Origin: Streptomyces sp. V3I7
GTDB taxonomy: Bacteria > Actinomycetota > Actinomycetes > Streptomycetales > Streptomycetaceae
Length of the DNA: 64,000 nt
NCBI RefSeq assembly: GCF_030817495.1
Contig: NZ_JAUSZK010000001.1
Location: 4,815,001 to 4,879,000 of the forward strand
Reading direction: 5' to 3'
Part shown: one piece after another, positions 18,281-26,805 of the stretch
Layout: every line of letters begins with the position of its first letter
Numbering within the stretch: the stretch's first letter is position 1
Position numbers and translations under genes: made by a program
The notes under the pieces: generated by a model
Told to the model about the DNA's origin: nothing
The model's input: only the letters and a program-made list of their open reading frames with translations
Databases searched by the model: none

Positions 18281-18562
18281 ATGAGCGAGGAAGTACGGAT
18301 GATCGCCTGGGTGCGCGGGCACGTCCAGGGCGTGGGTTTCCGCTGGTTCACCAGGGCGAAGGCGCTGGAGATCGGCGGCCTGAGCGGTTTCGCCGTCAAC
18401 CTGGGCGACGGTCGGGTCCAGGTGGTCGCCGAGGGGGCGCGGGAGGGATGCGAGGGACTCCTCGACTGGCTCCAGGGCGACGACACGCCCGGCCGCGTCG
18501 ACGGAGTCACCGAGATATGGGACACACCTCGCGGCGGTTACGACGGCTTCGCGATCCGCTGA
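18281..18562 (+). CDS. acyP: acylphosphatase
   Basis: Acylphosphatase (93 residues) hydrolyses carboxyl-phosphate bonds of small metabolites such as carbamoyl phosphate or 1,3-bisphosphoglycerate. GHVQGVGFR holds the phosphate-binding loop with the essential Arg21. The catalytic asparagine is Asn40 in [16 protein letters not shown]. The ATG start is in ACCCATGAGC. In Streptomyces this gene lies just upstream of smc, as here with one small gene between. A terminator hairpin follows directly. Confidence 0.95.
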   Translation: MSEEVRMIAWVRGHVQGVGFRWFTRAKALEIGGLSGFAVNLGDGRVQVVAEGAREGCEGLLDWLQGDDTPGRVDGVTEIWDTPRGGYDGFAIR

Positions 18563-18572
18563 GAGTGCTCGG

Positions 18573-18609
18573 CGCGGTCCGCTCCACCGCCCCGGCGGAG
18601 CGGACCGCG
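18573..18609 (+). terminator. hairpin terminator after acylphosphatase
   Basis: A 13-bp perfect stem (18573-18585 with 18597-18609) with an 11-nt loop begins 11 bp past the stop. Flanking GAGAG and CTCTC can extend it. The following 330 bp up to 18942 hold no recognisable gene and are taken as the promoter region of the next small gene. Confidence 0.75.
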
Positions 18610-18942
18610 GGCGCTCTCCGGTATGAAAACTCCCTGGTGGTTGCCAAGAACGGCTCGTCGTGGCAGGCTCGCGCAAGAGGATGATCGCTACGCCCTGAGA
18701 CCCCGCAGGTGAGATCGCGCCGCCGCTTTTCCGGCCCGCGCCCCCCGGGGACGCCCCTCAATACGGGGCGTGATCGTGTTGACCGTCAAACTTTTTGGTG
18801 AGACGCTGAAAGCCCCGCGCACCTTAGCTGTTTGGCATGTAGCAACGCCAGAGCAACACTTGAGAGTGTCAAGCACCGCTGGTGCGATCCCTCACGACCC
18901 ACACCGATTCGGTCGGTCACTCAGTGTGGAGGACCATCCATC

Positions 18943-19146
18943 ATGGCAAAGGCGCTTCTCGGTTACGTCGGCGGCTCCGACCCTCGACTCCTCGCCGAGA
19001 TGCGACGGCTCCAGCAGCGTGTACAGGACCTGGAATCCGAGCTCGGACGGATCCAGGCCGAGAACGACGCGCTGACGGCTGCCGCTTCTCACGACAGGAT
19101 CATGGAGAGCATCGACGCACACCAGGCGGAGCCTGCGCTCACCTGA
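18943..19146 (+). CDS. small coiled-coil protein conserved in Streptomyces
   Basis: This 67-residue protein starts MAKALLGYVGGSDPRLLAEM and continues with a heptad-type helix, RRLQQRVQDLESELGRIQAEN, likely a short parallel coiled coil. No enzyme motif is present and the function is unknown. The ATG is preceded by GGAGG at about 10 bp. It has its own 330-bp upstream gap and a strong TTCG-loop terminator downstream, so it appears to be a monocistronic, probably well-expressed gene. Partner or target is not apparent from its neighbours acyP and smc. Confidence 0.8.
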   Translation: MAKALLGYVGGSDPRLLAEMRRLQQRVQDLESELGRIQAENDALTAAASHDRIMESIDAHQAEPALT

Positions 19147-19222
19147 TCGCTGCACTGCTCCACGACGGCACACGCAGCGGTCGGGCCGCCCGTATCAACC
19201 GCTAAGTTGTCATCAGAGTTGC

Positions 19223-19250
19223 AAGGGACGCTTCGGCGTCCCTTCTTTCT
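19223..19250 (+). terminator. strong intrinsic terminator with TTCG loop and T-rich tail
   Basis: AAGGGACGC (19223-19231), TTCG loop, GCGTCCCTT (19236-19244), then CTTTCTT. This is one of the few terminators here with a T-rich tail. It follows the small coiled-coil gene. Confidence 0.88.
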
Positions 19251-19380
19251 TCCCCTGCGGTTCCCCCGCGCGTGCTCCCCTCTCTTCAACGTCTGGTGTG
19301 CCCTGCATGTTCATGCGCGAAACCGTGCGGTTGCGCATGTTCGTGGAGTGGGGTAGCGGCGGACGGTAGAGTCCAACGGC

Positions 19381-22300
19381 GTGCACCTCAAGGCGCTGAC
19401 CCTCCGCGGGTTCAAGTCGTTCGCCTCGGCGACCACGCTCCGGCTGGAGCCGGGGATCACCTGCGTGGTCGGCCCGAACGGCTCGGGCAAGTCGAACGTC
19501 GTGGACGCGCTCAGCTGGGTCATGGGCGAGCAGGGAGCCAAGTCGCTGCGCGGCGGCAAGATGGAGGACGTCATCTTCGCCGGCACCACCGGGCGTCCTC
19601 CGCTCGGCCGGGCCGAGGTGTCCCTGACCATCGACAACTCCGACGGGGCCCTGCCCATCGAGTACGCCGAGGTCACCATCACGCGGATCATGTTCCGCAA
19701 CGGCGGCAGCGAGTACCAGATCAACGGGGACACCTGCCGGCTCCTCGACATCCAGGAACTCCTCTCCGACTCCGGCATCGGCCGCGAGATGCACGTCATC
19801 GTCGGCCAGGGCCAGCTCGACTCCGTCCTGCACGCCGACCCCATGGGCCGCCGCGCCTTCATCGAGGAGGCGGCCGGCGTCCTCAAGCACCGCAAGCGCA
19901 AGGAGAAGGCGCTGCGGAAGCTCGACGCGATGCAGGCCAACCTCGCCCGCGTACAGGACCTGACCGACGAACTGCGCCGCCAGCTCAAACCGCTGGGCCG
20001 GCAGGCGGCGGTGGCGCGCCGGGCCGCCGTGATCCAGGCGGACCTGCGCGATGCCCGGCTCCGCTTGCTGGCCGACGATCTCGTACGGCTGCGGGAGGCG
20101 CTCATGACCGAGATCGCCGACGAGGCCGAGCTGAAGCGGCGCAAGGAGGCCGCCGAGCAGGAGCTGCGCGAGGCGCTCCAGCGCGAGGCCCTGCTGGAGG
20201 ACGAGGTACGGCGGCTCACGCCCCGTCTCCAGCGCGCCCAGCAGACCTGGTACGACCTCTCCCAGCTCGCCGAACGCGTCCGCGGCACCATCTCGCTGGC
20301 CGACGCCCGCGTGAAGAGCGCGACGTCCGCGCCCCCCGAGGAACGGCGGGGCCGCGACCCCGAGGACATGGAGCGCGAGGCCGCCCGCATCCGCGAGCAG
20401 GAGGCCGAACTGGAAGCCGCCCTGGAGGCCGCCCGGCACGCGCTCGACGACACCGTCGCCCATCGCGGCGAGCTGGAGCGCGAACTCGCCGTCGAGGAAC
20501 GGCGGTTGAAGGACGTCGCCCGCGCCATCGCCGATCGCCGCGAGGGGCTCGCCCGGCTCAACGGGCAGGTGGGGGCGGCCCGTTCACGCGCCGCGTCCGC
20601 CCAGGCGGAGATCGACCGGCTGTCCGCCGCCCGCGACGAGGCCCAGGAGCGTGCGGCCGCGGCGCAGGAGGAGTACGAGGCGCTCCAGGCCGAGGTCGAC
20701 GGCCTCGACGCCGGCGACGCGGAGCTGGGTGAGCGGCACGAGGCCGCCAAGGACCGGCTCGCGGAGGCGGAGGCCGAACTGACGGCGGCGCGGGAGGCGG
20801 CCACCGCGGCGGAGCGCAGGCGCGCCGCGACCCAGGCCCGGCACGAGGCGCTCGCGCTGGGCCTGCGCCGCAAGGACGGCACCGGCGCGCTGCTGGAGGC
20901 ACGGGACCGGCTCACCGGACTGCTCGGTCCCGCGGCCGAACTGCTGACGGTGCCCCCGGGCCACGAGGTGCCGCTGGCCGCGGCCTTCGGCGCGGCGGCC
21001 GACGCGCTCGCCGTGACCAACCCCGCCGCGGCGGCGGAGGCCATCCGGCTCCTGCGTAAACAGGACGCCGGCCGGGCGACCCTGCTCCTGGCGGGAGCGC
21101 CGGAGGACCCGGCTCCGCCCGCCGCCGACAGCCAGCAGGGCTTCCCCTTCGCCGCCGACCTCGTCCGCGGTCCGGCCGAACTCCTGCCCGCCGTACACCG
21201 GTTGCTGCGCGGGATCGTCGTCGTCGCCACCCTGGAGGACGCCGAGGAACTCGTCCACGCCCGCCCGGAACTGACCGCGGTCACCGCCGAGGGCGATCTG
21301 CTCGGGGCGCACTTCGCGCACGGCGGGTCCGCCGGGGCGCCGAGCCTGCTCGAAGTGCAGGCCTCCGTGGACGAGGCCGCGGCCGAGCTGGACGAGCTGG
21401 CCGTACGGTGCGAGGAACTGGCCGGGGCCGAGCACCGGGCGGCCGCGCGGCGCACGGAGTGTGCGGCCCTGGTCGAGGAACTGGGGGAGCGGCGCCGGGC
21501 CGCCGACCGCGAGAAGTCGTCCGTCTCCCAGCAGCTCGGCCGGCTCGCCGGTCAGGCACGTGGAGCCGCGGGCGAGGCCGAGCGGTCCACCGCCGCGGCG
21601 GCCCGAGCGCAGGAGGCGCTCGACCGGGCCGTACAGGAGGTGGGGGAACTGGCCGAACGGCTGGCCGTCGCCGAGGAGATGCCGGTCGAGGAGGAGCCCG
21701 ACACCTCGGCCCGCGACCGGCTCGCCGCCGACGGCGCCAACGCCCGCCAGACCGAGATGGAGGCCCGCCTCCAGGTCCGTACGCACGAGGAACGGGTCAA
21801 GGGGCTCGCGGGCCGGGCCGACGCGCTCGACCGGGGTGCCCGCGCGGAACGCGAGGCACGCGCGCGGACCGAGCAGCGGTGCGCCCGGCTGCGGTACGAG
21901 GCGGATGTCGCGGCGGCCGTCGCCTCAGGAGCGCGCCAGTTGCTCGCGCACGTCGAGGTGTCGGTCGGCCGGGCCGAGCGGGAGCGCGCCGCCGCCGAGG
22001 CGGCCAAGGCGCTCCGGGAGCAGGAGCTGGCCACCGCCCGCACCACGGGCCGTGATCTGAAGGCCGAACTCGACAAGCTGACCGACTCCGTCCACCGGGG
22101 CGAGGTGCTCGGCGCGGAGAAGCGGCTGCGCATCGAGCAACTGGAGACGAAGGCACTGGAGGAGCTCGGGGTGGAGCCGGCGGGGCTCGTCGCCGAGTAC
22201 GGTCCGCGGCAGCCGGTGCCGCCGTCGCCCCTGGCCGAGGGCGAGGAACTGCCCGAGGACCCGGAGGACCCGCGCAACTTGCCGCGTCCGTTCGTCCGGG

Positions 22301-22941
22301 CCGAGCAGGAGAAGCGGCTCAAGGCCGCCGAGCGGGCGTACCAGCAGCTCGGCAAGGTGAACCCGCTCGCGCTGGAGGAGTTCGCGGCGCTGGAGGAACG
22401 CCACAAGTTCCTCAGTGAGCAGCTGGAGGACCTGAAGAAGACGCGCGCCGACCTCCTTCAGGTGGTGAAGGAGGTCGACGAGCGCGTCGAGCAGGTCTTC
22501 ACCGAGGCCTACCGGGACACGGCCCGTGAGTTCGAGGGCGTGTTCAGCAGGCTCTTCCCCGGCGGCGAGGGCCGGCTGGTCCTGACCGATCCCGACAACA
22601 TGCTCACCACCGGCGTGGACGTCGAGGCGCGTCCGCCGGGCAAGAAGGTCAAGCGGCTCTCCCTGCTCTCCGGCGGGGAGCGGTCGCTGACGGCCGTCGC
22701 GCTCCTGGTGTCGATCTTCAAGGCGCGGCCCAGTCCCTTCTATGTGATGGACGAGGTCGAGGCCGCCCTCGACGACACCAATCTCCAGCGGCTGATCCGC
22801 ATCATGCAGGAGCTCCAGGAGGCCTCGCAGCTGATCGTGATCACCCATCAGAAGCGCACGATGGAGGTCGCGGACGCGCTGTACGGCGTCTCCATGCAGG
22901 GTGACGGCGTCTCGAAGGTCATCAGTCAGCGGCTCCGCTGA
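19381..22941 (+). CDS. smc: chromosome segregation protein SMC
   Basis: Smc (1186 residues) is the ATPase of the condensin-like complex that compacts and segregates the chromosome, with ScpA and ScpB as partners (not in the window). Walker A GPNGSGKS is at residues 31-38. Two long coiled-coil arms flank a hinge near residues 510-660 (GPAAELLTVPPGHEVPLAAAFG onward). The C-terminal head has the signature SLLSGGERSLTAVAL and Walker B FYVMDEVEAALDD. The start is GTG 19381, and no longer frame fits homology. Heptads are extremely alanine-, glutamate- and arginine-rich. Confidence 0.97.
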   Translation: MHLKALTLRGFKSFASATTLRLEPGITCVVGPNGSGKSNVVDALSWVMGEQGAKSLRGGKMEDVIFAGTTGRPPLGRAEVSLTIDNSDGALPIEYAEVTITRIMFRNGGSEYQINGDTCRLLDIQELLSDSGIGREMHVIVGQGQLDSVLHADPMGRRAFIEEAAGVLKHRKRKEKALRKLDAMQANLARVQDLTDELRRQLKPLGRQAAVARRAAVIQADLRDARLRLLADDLVRLREALMTEIADEAELKRRKEAAEQELREALQREALLEDEVRRLTPRLQRAQQTWYDLSQLAERVRGTISLADARVKSATSAPPEERRGRDPEDMEREAARIREQEAELEAALEAARHALDDTVAHRGELERELAVEERRLKDVARAIADRREGLARLNGQVGAARSRAASAQAEIDRLSAARDEAQERAAAAQEEYEALQAEVDGLDAGDAELGERHEAAKDRLAEAEAELTAAREAATAAERRRAATQARHEALALGLRRKDGTGALLEARDRLTGLLGPAAELLTVPPGHEVPLAAAFGAAADALAVTNPAAAAEAIRLLRKQDAGRATLLLAGAPEDPAPPAADSQQGFPFAADLVRGPAELLPAVHRLLRGIVVVATLEDAEELVHARPELTAVTAEGDLLGAHFAHGGSAGAPSLLEVQASVDEAAAELDELAVRCEELAGAEHRAAARRTECAALVEELGERRRAADREKSSVSQQLGRLAGQARGAAGEAERSTAAAARAQEALDRAVQEVGELAERLAVAEEMPVEEEPDTSARDRLAADGANARQTEMEARLQVRTHEERVKGLAGRADALDRGARAEREARARTEQRCARLRYEADVAAAVASGARQLLAHVEVSVGRAERERAAAEAAKALREQELATARTTGRDLKAELDKLTDSVHRGEVLGAEKRLRIEQLETKALEELGVEPAGLVAEYGPRQPVPPSPLAEGEELPEDPEDPRNLPRPFVRAEQEKRLKAAERAYQQLGKVNPLALEEFAALEERHKFLSEQLEDLKKTRADLLQVVKEVDERVEQVFTEAYRDTAREFEGVFSRLFPGGEGRLVLTDPDNMLTTGVDVEARPPGKKVKRLSLLSGGERSLTAVALLVSIFKARPSPFYVMDEVEAALDDTNLQRLIRIMQELQEASQLIVITHQKRTMEVADALYGVSMQGDGVSKVISQRLR

Positions 22942-23040
22942 CCCACTTCACCCGGTCGGACGACCACTTCTCCTACATCAATTTCAAGAAGTGAAGCGAA
23001 GGCGCGTCGTTCTATCTCGAACGTCACAGTCGACGGGCTA

Positions 23041-23080
23041 TTGACTTCGAAACTTGAAGGCATAGTCTCTGCAACGTTGC
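23041..23080 (+). promoter_or_regulatory. glcP promoter and operator-like palindrome
   Basis: TTGACT (23041-23046) with TAGTCT (23063-23068) at 16-bp spacing forms a likely promoter. The perfect palindrome GCAACGTTGC (23071-23080) overlaps the expected transcription start. Its central CG and flanking A/T bases resemble LacI/GalR-family operators. The start codon lies about 100 bp downstream. No regulator gene is adjacent. Confidence 0.5.
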
Positions 23081-23183
23081 TTTTACCTTCAGGTGTGAGC
23101 GGCGCGCTCCTGTGCGCCACTGGAAACCTGAAGGGGCTTGCCCCCCACCCCGGCAGCGTTGCCGGTGGCCCGAGGAGTTTTAC

Positions 23184-24602
23184 GTGACCAGCACAGCGCA
23201 GGCACCTCAGCCAGGAGCCAGGACGGCCCATCCCGAGCATCTCGGGCACGTCATCTTCATCGCGGCGGCGGCCGCGATGGGCGGCTTCCTCTTCGGCTAC
23301 GACAGTGCCGTGATCAACGGAGCCGTCGAGGCCATCCGAAGCCGTTACGACATCGGCTCCGCGACCCTGGCCCAGGTCATCGCCATCGCACTGATCGGCT
23401 GCGCCATCGGCGCCGCGACGGCGGGTCGCATAGCCGACCGCATCGGCCGCATCCGCTGCATGCAGATCTCCGCCGTCCTCTTCACGGTCAGCGCCGTCGG
23501 TTCCGCGCTGCCCTTCGCGCTGTGGGATCTCGCCTTCTGGCGCATCATCGGCGGTTTCGCCATCGGTATGGCCTCCGTCATCGGCCCCGCCTACATCGCC
23601 GAGGTCTCCCCGGCCGCGTACCGCGGACGCCTCGGCTCCTTCCAGCAGGCCGCGATCGTCATCGGCATCGCCGTCTCGCAGCTGGTCAACTGGGGCATCC
23701 TGAACGCCGCCGACGGTGACCAGCGCGGTCAGCTCCTGGGTGTCGAGGCCTGGCAGGTCATGCTCGGCGTCATGGTCATCCCGGCCGTCCTCTACGGCCT
23801 GCTCTCCTTCGCGATCCCGGAGTCGCCACGCTTCCTGCTCTCCATCGGCAAGCGCGAGCGCGCCCGAGAGGTGCTCAGGGAGGTCGAGGGCGACAAGGTC
23901 GATCTGAACGCCCGCGTCGTCGAGATCGAGCACGCCATGAAGAGCGAGCACAAGTCCACCTTCAAGGACCTGCTCGGCGGCGGCTTCTTCTTCAAGCCGA
24001 TCGTCTGGATCGGTATCGGCCTCTCGGTCTTCCAGCAGTTCGTCGGCATCAACGTCGCGTTCTACTACTCCTCGACGCTGTGGCAGTCGGTCGGCGTCGA
24101 CCCGACGGAGTCGTTCCTGTACTCCTTCACGACGTCGATCATCAACATCGTCGGCACCGTGATCGCGATGATCTTCGTGGACCGCATCGGCCGCAAGCCG
24201 CTGGCGCTCATCGGCTCCGTCGGCATGGCGCTCGGCCTCGCCCTGGAGGCCTGGGCGTTCTCGTACCACCTGGTCGACGGCAAGCTCCCCGCCACGCCGG
24301 GCTGGGTCGCGCTGGTCGCCGCTCACGTGTTCGTCCTCTTCTTCGCCCTGTCCTGGGGTGTGGTCGTCTGGGTCTTCCTCGGTGAGATGTTCCCGAACAA
24401 GATCCGCGCCGCCGCCCTGGGTGTGGCCGCCTCCGCGCAGTGGATCGCCAACTGGGCCATCACCGCGAGCTTCCCGTCACTGGCCGACTGGAACCTCTCC
24501 GGCACCTACGTGATCTACGCGATCTTCGCCACGCTCTCCATCCCGTTCGTCCTGAAGTTCGTGAAGGAGACGAAGGGCAAGGCGCTGGAGGAGATGGGCT
24601 AG
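23184..24602 (+). CDS. glcP: glucose permease, MFS sugar porter
   Basis: A 472-residue, 12-helix major-facilitator sugar:proton symporter. It matches my memory of the Streptomyces coelicolor glucose permease GlcP almost throughout. Sugar-porter signatures are present: GGFLFGYDSAVING in helix 1, GRIADRIGR in loop 2-3, PESPRFLLSIGKRERA before the central loop, and QQFVGINVAFYYS in helix 7. The GTG start (VTSTAQAPQPGARTAHPEHLGH) has GAGGAG upstream. S. coelicolor has two identical glcP genes, only one of which is strongly expressed; whether this strain has a second copy cannot be seen. The strong terminator at 24669 follows. Confidence 0.95.
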   Translation: MTSTAQAPQPGARTAHPEHLGHVIFIAAAAAMGGFLFGYDSAVINGAVEAIRSRYDIGSATLAQVIAIALIGCAIGAATAGRIADRIGRIRCMQISAVLFTVSAVGSALPFALWDLAFWRIIGGFAIGMASVIGPAYIAEVSPAAYRGRLGSFQQAAIVIGIAVSQLVNWGILNAADGDQRGQLLGVEAWQVMLGVMVIPAVLYGLLSFAIPESPRFLLSIGKRERAREVLREVEGDKVDLNARVVEIEHAMKSEHKSTFKDLLGGGFFFKPIVWIGIGLSVFQQFVGINVAFYYSSTLWQSVGVDPTESFLYSFTTSIINIVGTVIAMIFVDRIGRKPLALIGSVGMALGLALEAWAFSYHLVDGKLPATPGWVALVAAHVFVLFFALSWGVVVWVFLGEMFPNKIRAAALGVAASAQWIANWAITASFPSLADWNLSGTYVIYAIFATLSIPFVLKFVKETKGKALEEMG

Positions 24603-24668
24603 CCCCACTCTCTCCGCAGACTCGAGGAGCCGGGCCAAGTCCCCGCTGCCCGCTCCTCGACCCCCGTA

Positions 24669-24719
24669 AGCCGTACTGCCCCGGTTCACCGAGTGTGAGC
24701 CGGGGCAGTACGGCTTTTT
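24669..24719 (+). terminator. strong intrinsic terminator after glcP
   Basis: AGCCGTACTGCCCCGG pairs perfectly with CCGGGGCAGTACGGCT, extended by TTCAC/GTGAG, and is followed by TTTTC. With a 16-bp stem and a T-tract it is among the strongest terminators in the window. Confidence 0.9.
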
Positions 24720-24731
24720 CGTGCAGTTCCG

Positions 24732-25058
24732 GTGGGCGCGCGGCATCACGGGGTCTGTACCTCGGTCGCGGCGATCGCCTCACCGGACCTGGCCGGTGTC
24801 ATCGGCTGCCGGATGACGGTGCCCTCGAACGCCATGCCGTACGTGACCGACGCCGGTCCGGTCGCTGGCCAGGGCGAGATCCTGGTCGCGGGCATGGTCG
24901 ACGTGCCGCCCTTCGACCACGAGGCGCTCATGACGGCGCTGCGGTCCCGGAGTTCGTGCGGGGGGCCGCTGGTGAAGGCCGGGATCGTCCGGTACGAGGT
25001 CGATCTGGCCGCCCGCACCCGCCTGCACCCACCCACCACGGCAGGTCCCCCGTACATG
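24732..25058 (+). pseudogene. coding-like remnant, unrecognised
   Basis: Between the glcP terminator and the permease terminator, a plus-strand frame shows G/C-rich third positions and a protein-like sequence (AAIASPDLAGVIGCRM, TVPSNAMPYVTDAGPVAG, GEILVAGMVDVPPFDHEALM, LVKAGIVRYEVDLAARTR). After about 25050 the frame runs through a terminator and antisense into the permease, where it is not plausible. No ribosome site fits the GTG at 24732. I read it as a decayed gene or gene fragment and do not recognise the family. The rest of the 535-bp gap holds only the two terminators. Confidence 0.3.
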
Positions 25059-25060
25059 AG

Positions 25061-25105
25061 CCGTCCCCCGCACCCGGAGCGGACAAGCTCCAGTGCGGGG
25101 GACGG
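25061..25105 (-). terminator. terminator for the NCS1 permease gene
   Basis: CCGTCCCCCGCAC (25061-25073) pairs with GTGCGGGGGACGG (25093-25105). An inner GGAGC/GCTCC stem extends it. It lies 33 bp beyond the permease stop on the minus strand. Confidence 0.8.
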
Positions 25106-25137
25106 CTTCGGCGTGGTGGGGGTGCGGGTCGCCGGGG

Positions 25138-26619
25138 TCAGGCGGCTACCGCCACCGGCTCCTGGGCCGGCTCCGGCTCCGAGGTCTGCACGGCCGGCTT
25201 GGGCAGTACGACGTAGAGCAGGCCCGAGACGACGATGGCCACCACCCAGCCGAGGCCGTACTGGCCGACCGGGTTGTTCGAGGCGAGCGGGCCGGTGAAC
25301 CAGTCGGACTTGGTGAACACGAGCCCCGTGCCGAGGCCGAGCGCCCAGGCCGCGATCGCGGCGGGGGAGAAGCCGCCCCGGTACCAGTAGGCGCTGGTGC
25401 GCGTGGTGTCGAGCAGGGCCTTCGCGTCGTACTCCCTACGGCGCAGCATGTCCGCGCCGAACACGCCCACCCAGGCCGAGAAGGCCACCGCGAGCATCGA
25501 CAGGAAGGCGATGAAGGCGCCCATGAAGCTCGTGGCCACCAGCATCAGGAAGCCGCCGAGGAGCAGCGAGATCACCGCGTTGACGGAGACCGCCCAGTGG
25601 CGCGGGATCCGGATGCCGAGGGTCTGCGCGGTGAAGCCCGCCGAGTACATGGACATCGAGTTGATCAGCAGCATGCCGACCACGGCGATGAGGAGGTAGG
25701 GCACCGCGAGCCAGAGGGGAAGGATCTTGCCGAGGAAGGAGACCGGGTCGGTCGCCGTGGCGAGGTCCGGCGTCGAGGACGCCATCACGGCGCCCATGAG
25801 CACCATGGGGAGGACGACGATCCCGGCGCCGCCGACCGTGTTGCGCACGATCGCCGCCGACGAGGCCGTGCGCGGCAGGTAGCGGGTGAAGTCCGGCGCC
25901 GCGGGCACCCAGCTGATGCCGCCCGCGGCGATCAGGCCGATGCCGGCGATCAGCGAGGCCGTGGAGCCGGCGCTCTGCCCGAAGACCTTGCCCCAGTCCG
26001 TGTGCACGGCGAGATAGCCGAGGACCAGGACCGAGAAGCCGCCGAACAGCCAGGTCGCCCACCGGTTGCAGCGCTGGAGCGCACCGATGCCCAGGCCGGA
26101 GATCGCGAACGTCGCGATCACGAAGAACAGCAGCGTGGCGACGATCAGGGCGGTGTTGGTCCTGATGCCGCAGACGATGTCCAGCACGGTCAGCAGCGCG
26201 TACGCGCCGGTCACCGCGTTGATCGTCTCCCAGCCCCAGCGGGCGATCCAGATCAGGGAGCCGGGGAGCAGATTGCCGCGCTGGCCGAACACCGCGCGGG
26301 ACAGTGCCATGCCGGGCGCTCCGCCGCGCTTGCCGGCGATGCCGATCAGACCGACCAGGCCGTACGACACGACGGGCGCCGCGACGCCGACCACGAGGGC
26401 CTGCCAGAAGTTGAGGCCGAACGTCACGGCCAGGCTCGCGCCCATGGTCAGCAGCAGCACGCTGATGTTGGCGGCGATCCAGGTGGGAACAAGACCGCGG
26501 GTCTTCGCGGTGCGTTCGGTGTGGGGGACCGGTTCCAGGCCGCGGGTCTCCAGGCCGGAGGGTTCCGAGGGGACGGGGGGATTCTCGAGGGCGCCATCGT
26601 GTGGGGCGGTGGTGCTCAT
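25138..26619 (-). CDS. NCS1-family nucleobase (cytosine/purine-type) permease
   Basis: A 493-residue, 12-helix transporter of the nucleobase:cation symporter-1 family (CodB/purine-cytosine type). N-terminal TWIAANISVLLLTMGASLAVTFGLNFWQAL marks helix 1. GKRGGAPGMALSRAVFGQRGNLLPGSLIWIARWGWETIN is the characteristic region of helices 2-3. SWVPAAPDFTRYLP and SMSMYSAGFTAQTLGIRIPR follow. Substrate among cytosine, purines, allantoin or thiamine precursors cannot be assigned. The start ATG (MSTTAPHDGA) has no clear ribosome site. A palindrome TTAGTCCGACTAA sits 17 bp upstream. It is divergent from ftsY. Confidence 0.88.
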   Translation of the reverse strand: MSTTAPHDGALENPPVPSEPSGLETRGLEPVPHTERTAKTRGLVPTWIAANISVLLLTMGASLAVTFGLNFWQALVVGVAAPVVSYGLVGLIGIAGKRGGAPGMALSRAVFGQRGNLLPGSLIWIARWGWETINAVTGAYALLTVLDIVCGIRTNTALIVATLLFFVIATFAISGLGIGALQRCNRWATWLFGGFSVLVLGYLAVHTDWGKVFGQSAGSTASLIAGIGLIAAGGISWVPAAPDFTRYLPRTASSAAIVRNTVGGAGIVVLPMVLMGAVMASSTPDLATATDPVSFLGKILPLWLAVPYLLIAVVGMLLINSMSMYSAGFTAQTLGIRIPRHWAVSVNAVISLLLGGFLMLVATSFMGAFIAFLSMLAVAFSAWVGVFGADMLRRREYDAKALLDTTRTSAYWYRGGFSPAAIAAWALGLGTGLVFTKSDWFTGPLASNNPVGQYGLGWVVAIVVSGLLYVVLPKPAVQTSEPEPAQEPVAVAA

Positions 26620-26635
26620 AGTGAAACATCGTACG

Positions 26636-26648
26636 TTAGTCCGACTAA
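26636..26648 (-). promoter_or_regulatory. GntR/FadR-type operator ahead of the permease
   Basis: TTAGTCCGACTAA is a perfect 13-bp palindrome with a GTC-n-GAC core, the half-site pattern bound by FadR-subfamily GntR repressors. With one mismatch it extends to 19 bp. It lies 17 bp before the permease start, where a bound repressor would block the promoter. The cognate regulator is not in the window. Confidence 0.55.
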
Positions 26649-26805
26649 TGTCCCAAAAATCCAGAGTTGTTTTGGAGGAAGCTACGAAGAACTGGGTTGT
26701 CGGACCGGACGCGGAGCCACGAAAACAGCGCTCCGGTGGCATGCGGAAATTCCCCTTCCACAGAGCAGCGGTCCGCGAGGGGCGGCGATGGATACTGGAC
26801 GGGTT

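Noticed and set aside
18779-18801. TTGACC as a -35 box ahead of the small coiled-coil gene
   Set aside because: No acceptable -10 hexamer lies 16-18 bp downstream, so a promoter call is not supported.
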